Source: a virus. From it: a DNA stretch of 31,600 nt. Positions within the stretch are counted from its first letter, which is position 1. Each line of letters begins with the position of its first letter. Location: IMG/VR virus record IMGVR_UViG_3300042884_000097, positions 1-31,600 of that record. One strand, 5' to 3'. Of the stretch, positions 29,227 through 31,600 are shown piece after piece. The notes beneath the pieces are model-generated. The model saw only the letters and a list, made by a program, of their open reading frames with translations. It did not search any database and had not been told where the DNA came from. A program made the position numbers and the translations under genes.

Positions 29227-29486
29227 GCGATTGGGGTCAAGAATATAACAACAAGTCAGCACCATCGCAAGGATGGAAAACACCATCACGGAGTTCACCA
29301 CAAGGGGGCGGAACGCGGGGTTGTTTATGCAAGAATGAAAATAAGTATTCACGAAAGTGTTGCGATGGGTCATTATGGGCGCAAGGGATTGGAAACATCA
29401 CACGAAGCCCCGTATTTACAAATGAGCAATGGCAAGGAATCACTACAAAGTGGGAAGAAATTAACGAAACTTGGAATAATATATAA
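29223..29486 (+). CDS. Conserved small Cys-rich protein
   Basis: The protein has 87 aa from ATG 29223 (ATGA overlap), not from 29166. It has a Gly/Ser-rich first part, then GCLCKNENKYSRKCCDGSLW and AQGIGNI. The CLC, CC and DGS.WAQGIG elements are common in small proteins preceding fibre genes of Bacteroidota phages (recollection). The cysteines may bind metal or form disulphides in the virion. Function unknown. Confidence 0.72.
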   Translation: MSDWGQEYNNKSAPSQGWKTPSRSSPQGGGTRGCLCKNENKYSRKCCDGSLWAQGIGNITRSPVFTNEQWQGITTKWEEINETWNNI

Positions 29487-29489
29487 GAT

Positions 29490-30575
29490 ATGGGAATTTC
29501 ATTAACGGGTTTAACACCCGCAACAACATACGATGCCCTAATAAAGGTGGGCGATAACGGACCAATTGATGCAACATTAAAAGTGTTATCCGATGGATTA
29601 GGTACAAACCTACCAATGGAGGCATCCACCACGGGTGTAAATTTCACGGGTAATTTAACGCAAAGCGGAACGGCATTACAACCCGTTTTGGTATCGGGAA
29701 CAAACATCAAAACCATCAATTCAACTTCTTTGTTAGGAAGTGGAAATATCGCGGTGGTAACATCACCAAGCGGTGTATCGGGTGCAATTCAGTTCAGCAA
29801 TGGAAGTGCGTTTGCAAGTGATGCCGCTAACTTGTTTTGGGATGATACAAATAATAGGTTGGGGGTTGGAACTAATGCACCGATTGCTGGACCTTTACAC
29901 GTAAAAACAACAACAGCAAACGCAAATGGGTCAATTATTTTTGGTAATAATGGAGCCGCAACAATTCTTGCCGCTACTGATACGGGGAGTGCGGTGACAC
30001 AATTGCAGTTTAGGGCATCAAGTTATAATTTTGCCGATTCAACGGGCGTTTTAATTGGAGGTACTTATGGCGCAACGCCAACTGCAATGCTACAAATCAA
30101 AGGCAGTGGCTCAACATCCGCCACTACATCGCTTTTGGTGCAGAATAGTGCGGGGTCGGAAGCACTAAGAATTTACGACGATAGATTAGTCGTCATTGGC
30201 ACAACTATACAATCTGATAATTTTTCAATTGGTCAATCAAATGCTAACTTAAAAGGCATAAACCAATCAGGTTCAAGAATTTTAATAAATTATGTAAATG
30301 GTGGCGGAGTAAAATTTTCAAATAGTTCAAGTGGTGTTGCAACTTTAATTGTTGGGGAAGTAAATGAAAATATTGTTTCTTTTGGTGGTATTACATCATC
30401 TTTCCCCGCATTAAAAAGAAGTTCGACAACACTACAAGCAAGACTTGCAGACGATAGCGGATACGCCCCTATTGACGCATCGCTTTACAAAGTAGGTGGC
30501 ACCAATGGATTTACGGGTACGGGTAGTTATACAAATTTTACAATCGTTGGCGGAATAATCACAAACGCCTCTTAA
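29490..30575 (+). CDS. Tail fibre / surface protein
   Basis: A 361-aa Gly, Ser, Thr and Asn-rich protein starting in a GATATG context. It contains ANLFWDDTNNRLGVGTNAPI, a repeat unit known from phage fibres and bacterial adhesins. The first 120 residues have normal base composition. From about 29860 to 30540 the gene is AT-rich and uses other codons. It probably forms part of the fibre or decoration, with a variable C-terminal part. No peptidase (intramolecular chaperone) domain was seen. Confidence 0.7.
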   Translation: MGISLTGLTPATTYDALIKVGDNGPIDATLKVLSDGLGTNLPMEASTTGVNFTGNLTQSGTALQPVLVSGTNIKTINSTSLLGSGNIAVVTSPSGVSGAIQFSNGSAFASDAANLFWDDTNNRLGVGTNAPIAGPLHVKTTTANANGSIIFGNNGAATILAATDTGSAVTQLQFRASSYNFADSTGVLIGGTYGATPTAMLQIKGSGSTSATTSLLVQNSAGSEALRIYDDRLVVIGTTIQSDNFSIGQSNANLKGINQSGSRILINYVNGGGVKFSNSSSGVATLIVGEVNENIVSFGGITSSFPALKRSSTTLQARLADDSGYAPIDASLYKVGGTNGFTGTGSYTNFTIVGGIITNAS

Positions 30576-30591
30576 TCATTAAATTCGCAAT

Positions 30592-30936
30592 ATGAAAGCA
30601 ATATCTATTCTTACAACAGTAAACCTTACAAGCGGTTTATCAATCCCATCGGGTTCAGTATGCGTAATCGCAGAAGGTTACGCTGATGTAAAAAGTCAAA
30701 AAGACGGAATCATCCCCGCCCAAATCGCAACCTTTGTTTTTGCAAGTGTACAAGCATTGGCAGAAGGCAAAGCCCCGATTCAAGGGATTCAAGATTTTAA
30801 CACCACTTTTTCCAACCTTGAATTATCGGTGGTATCGTATGAAACAATCCCCGCAGAATCATTGTTGGTGAATGCCGTGTACGATGCATTGGTAGCCATT
30901 TATGGTGCGGAGAATGTGGAACAAATAACCATCTAA
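30592..30936 (+). CDS. Hypothetical virion-associated protein
   Basis: A 114-aa protein with mixed alpha/beta, small and hydrophobic residues (ILTTVNLTSGLSIPSGSVCV, IPAESLLVNAVYDALVAIYG). The gene lies among fibre genes, after a 16-base gap. It resembles no known family to me. A role in fibre assembly is possible from context. Confidence 0.6.
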   Translation: MKAISILTTVNLTSGLSIPSGSVCVIAEGYADVKSQKDGIIPAQIATFVFASVQALAEGKAPIQGIQDFNTTFSNLELSVVSYETIPAESLLVNAVYDALVAIYGAENVEQITI

Positions 30937-30949
30937 TCGTTTTATAGAC

Positions 30950-31222
30950 ATGAGTATTTCAGCAAGTTCATTTAGCGCGGGTTACACGGGTTCAAAGGTC
31001 GTATCAAACACAAGTGCCAACACGGGCAGATTCCGTGGGTTTGTGGTGAACGCGGATGCCGTTGTTTCAGCAATTTTAGACCAGGCAAGTGCATCGTTAA
31101 TGACACCATTGGGATTGAGTGGCGTAACATTAAAGCAAGGCACATTCATTGCCGTTGCCGATGGTAGTTACATCAGTTCAATCACCTTGGCAAGTGGATC
31201 GGTTGTAATGTACGGAGAATAA
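30950..31222 (+). CDS. Small beta-rich structural protein
   Basis: A 90-aa Ser/Ala/Gly/Thr-rich protein (SSFSAGYTGSKVVSNTSANT, DGSYISSITLASGSVVMYGE). Composition and length fit a virion decoration or fibre-base protein. It ends with one base shared with the next gene's ATG 31222. Function unknown. Confidence 0.62.
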   Translation: MSISASSFSAGYTGSKVVSNTSANTGRFRGFVVNADAVVSAILDQASASLMTPLGLSGVTLKQGTFIAVADGSYISSITLASGSVVMYGE

Positions 31223-31600
31223 TGTTTGGCGTTGGTGTTGGTGTAAGGGTTGGCGGGTTTACTGCCAGTAGTGGGGTTGCCCCCTATGTAGGATTATTGG
31301 ATGATTATCCAAGTGCGGCGGCCGCATACTCCGTTCGTTTGTTACGCGGTGCGTACACGGGCAATGCAATACGTGTGCGTAGGTCAAGCGATAATACCGA
31401 ACAAAACATTGGATTCACTGCATTGGGTAATTTGGACACAACTTCGTTGACATCATTTTGTAGTGGTACAAATGGATTTGTCACCACTTGGTACGACCAA
31501 AGTGGAAATAGCAACAACGCAACGCAATCAACAGCAGCAAATCAGCCGCAAATTGTTAGTAGTGGTAGTGTGATAACATTAAATTCTAAACCATCTATTC
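31222..31600 (+). CDS. Tail fibre gene with arabinofuranosidase B-like segment, 3' cut by window
   Basis: The frame is open to the window end (126 codons seen). The start is MFGVGVGVRVGGFTASSG, a leader shared with the gene at 1-783. Next come LLDDYPSAAAAYSVRLLRGA, YTGNAIRVRRSSDNTEQNIG and FVTTWYDQSGNSNNATQ. These match the catalytic-like domain of fungal alpha-L-arabinofuranosidase B, found in phage fibres of Bacteroidota (recollection), where it may bind or cut surface glycans. A role in receptor binding is inferred. Confidence 0.78.
   Translation, partial: MFGVGVGVRVGGFTASSGVAPYVGLLDDYPSAAAAYSVRLLRGAYTGNAIRVRRSSDNTEQNIGFTALGNLDTTSLTSFCSGTNGFVTTWYDQSGNSNNATQSTAANQPQIVSSGSVITLNSKPSI
31246..31274 (+). 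repeat. Fibre-leader direct repeat (partner at 1-29)
   Basis: Twenty-five of 29 bases match 1-29: AGGGTTGGCGG, four variable bases, then ACTGCCAGTAGTGG. Both copies encode RVGG.TASSG. Confidence 0.8.

Noticed and set aside
1-31600. tRNA genes, CRISPR arrays, integrase or repressor
   Set aside because: No cloverleaf with a CCA-like end, no regular repeat-spacer array, and no protein with integrase or CI-like features was recognised.

Overview
The window is a gene-dense stretch of a tailed phage of Bacteroidota, probably a siphovirus. Every supported gene is on the + strand, with overlaps such as ATGA or spacers of a few bases. The evidence for the host group is the promoter type (TTTG, about 20 nt, then TAnnTTTG), the near absence of Shine-Dalgarno sequences, and structural genes of types familiar from flavobacterial and related phages. 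No integrase, repressor, tRNA or CRISPR was seen. Both window ends cut fibre-type genes, so the genome continues on both sides.

Layout. 1-783: 3' end of a fibre-like gene, then an HNH endonuclease with its own promoter (816-1553). 1550-3352: small membrane or helical proteins, a basic 38-aa peptide, a holin-like protein and an amidase endolysin, closed by a terminator. 3402-5542: promoter-rich early region of small proteins, including an HTH protein and an SSB with an acidic DNDLPF tip. 5581-7655: replication module of a promoter, a 29-aa leader ORF, an O-like initiator and a DnaB helicase. Four iterons with 23-24 bp spacing and an AT-rich tract lie inside the initiator gene, which is a strong origin candidate. 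7686-10983: small proteins, a VRR-NUC nuclease, a sigma-like protein, a chimeric gene with an embedded NUMOD4/HNH endonuclease, two small overlapping genes and a second HNH protein. 10980-13841: ParB-methyltransferase fusion, a DUF551-like protein and the small and large terminase subunits. 13893-14934: a third mobile-type HNH gene with its own promoter, and a DnaA domain IV-like protein.

14964-22506 is the tail module. It starts with a gene carrying a likely -1 ribosomal frameshift (A AAA AAT followed by a 9-bp stem) and ends with a 630-aa tape measure protein. 22524-28729 is the head module (XkdF-like protease, scaffold-like protein, major capsid protein, probable tail tube protein, portal, connector), lying downstream of the tail genes. 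Terminators flank the tail tube gene. 28717-31600: lipoprotein/transmembrane protein (spanin candidate), a conserved small Cys-rich protein, fibre-like structural proteins and the start of a fibre gene with an arabinofuranosidase B-like sequence. That gene shares its 5' leader with the gene cut at the window start.

The observations most worth following are the two-ended frameshift in the tail gene, the iteron origin inside the initiator gene, the in-frame endonuclease insertion, the near-leaderless HNH genes, and repeated GGGGGC/GCCCCC hairpins, two of which enclose stop codons.
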